Origin: Methylobacterium sp.
GTDB lineage: Bacteria > Pseudomonadota > Alphaproteobacteria > Rhizobiales > Beijerinckiaceae
Length of the DNA: 5,436 bases
Reading direction: 5' to 3'
Assembly: GCA_021154065.1 (NCBI GenBank)
Contig: JAJKJG010000254.1
Coordinates: 1 to 5,436 of the forward strand
Under the pieces are notes generated by a model that searched no databases, was not told where the DNA came from, and saw nothing but the letters and a program-made list of their open reading frames with translations. The position numbers and the translations under genes were made by a program. Below are positions 5,223 through 5,436 of this stretch, piece after piece. Positions within the stretch are counted from its first letter, which is position 1; each line of letters starts with the position of its first letter.

Positions 5223-5398
5223 CCTCTCCCCGCGTGCGGAGAGAGGACGAGACGGCTGCAGCCGTCCGGCGAGGGGGCTCTCAGGACGAGGGCTCTTCCG
5301 GACACGCCCTCTCACCCCCGCGGAGTTTACCTCGGACTTGATCCGGGGCTCGCCTTGCGCTCGCGCGCAAGACCCTCTCCCCGCCTTGCGGGGAGAGG
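5223..5398. repeat. Cluster of extragenic palindromes upstream of the permease genes
   Basis: Six inverted repeats lie almost end to end. (1) CCTCTCCCCGC/GCGGAGAGAGG (5223-5246, one mismatch). (2) The perfect 16-base palindrome GACGGCTGCAGCCGTC (5251-5266). (3) A nested pair with GGGGG/CCCCC (5273-5277, 5315-5319) enclosing GAGGGC/GCCCTC (5288-5293, 5306-5311). (4) CTCGGACTTGATCCGGG (5331-5347), which resembles the GACTTGATCCGG palindromes scattered through many rhizobial genomes. (5) CTTGCGC/GCGCAAG (5354-5371). (6) CCTCTCCCCGC/GCGGGGAGAGG (5374-5398, 11 bp, perfect). Units 1 and 6 share the same 11-base arm. This looks like a mosaic of inserted repetitive elements. No credible gene crosses it, although one frame happens to stay open. 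Confidence 0.75.
5374..5398. repeat. Perfect 11-bp hairpin, right end of the palindrome cluster
   Basis: CCTCTCCCCGC (5374-5384) and GCGGGGAGAGG (5388-5398) are exact inverted copies with a 3-base loop. It is the strongest hairpin in the cluster and lies ten bases after the stop of the possible upstream reading frame. It is therefore well placed to act as a 3' stabiliser or attenuator for an upstream - strand transcript. No long U-tract follows on the - strand. Confidence 0.65.
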
Positions 5399-5407
5399 TG
5401 GTCGGCA

Positions 5408-5436
5408 TCATGCGTTCCGGTAGTACCGCTGCGCCC
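5408..5436 (-). CDS. Possible C-terminal end of an upstream gene (perhaps the solute-binding protein)
   Basis: Reading the - strand from the right edge, one frame gives AQRYYRNA followed by TGA (5410-5408). Position favours a real gene end: it is on the same strand as the permeases, just before the palindrome cluster, and a solute-binding protein gene commonly precedes the two permeases in CUT1 operons. Eight residues cannot identify a family, and a different frame is also open here, so this is a positional inference. Confidence 0.3.

Noticed and set aside
5223..5398. CRISPR array
   Set aside because: The repeats are palindromes of different sequence with irregular spacing, not identical direct repeats separated by equal-length spacers.
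5175..5411. 78-residue - strand open frame spanning the palindrome cluster
   Set aside because: It translates repeat DNA, runs over the strong ribosome site and start of the MalF-like permease, and shows no protein family features.

Overview
This GC-rich window looks like chromosomal DNA from an alphaproteobacterium, probably Hyphomicrobiales (Rhizobiales). The basis is a rhizobial-type flagellin directly downstream of fliP, a gene order known from rhizobial flagellar clusters, together with CUT1-type sugar transporter genes and extragenic palindromes of a kind common in that order. I cannot name the genus.

Layout on the + strand: the last 80 codons of fliP (flagellar type III export gate) enter from the left edge. 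A 195-base leader rich in inverted repeats follows, and then a complete 309-residue flagellin gene. This looks like the end of a flagellar cluster.

Layout on the - strand, read right to left: a possible last few codons of an upstream gene at the right edge, perhaps the solute-binding protein. Next come about 200 bases packed with extragenic palindromes, then two ABC sugar-transporter permease genes 10 bases apart. After 115 bases follows a complete fadD-type long-chain acyl-CoA synthetase. fadD and the flagellin gene converge on a 114-base spacer that contains terminator-like hairpins.

How the genes work together: the two permeases should form the membrane channel of one importer, whose ATPase and binding protein lie outside the window or are only touched by it. 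fadD has no obvious functional link to either neighbour and appears to have its own promoter. FliP and flagellin belong to the same organelle: FliP is part of the gate through which flagellin is exported.

The most interesting non-coding signal is the flagellin leader. It has a large two-part stem-loop, a second hairpin, and a third perfect 8-bp stem that buries the flagellin Shine-Dalgarno sequence. Alternative pairings could release that sequence. This is the arrangement expected for post-transcriptional control of flagellin, such as by the alphaproteobacterial regulators FlbT and FlaF. No wholly new protein system is visible: all four well-supported protein families are familiar.
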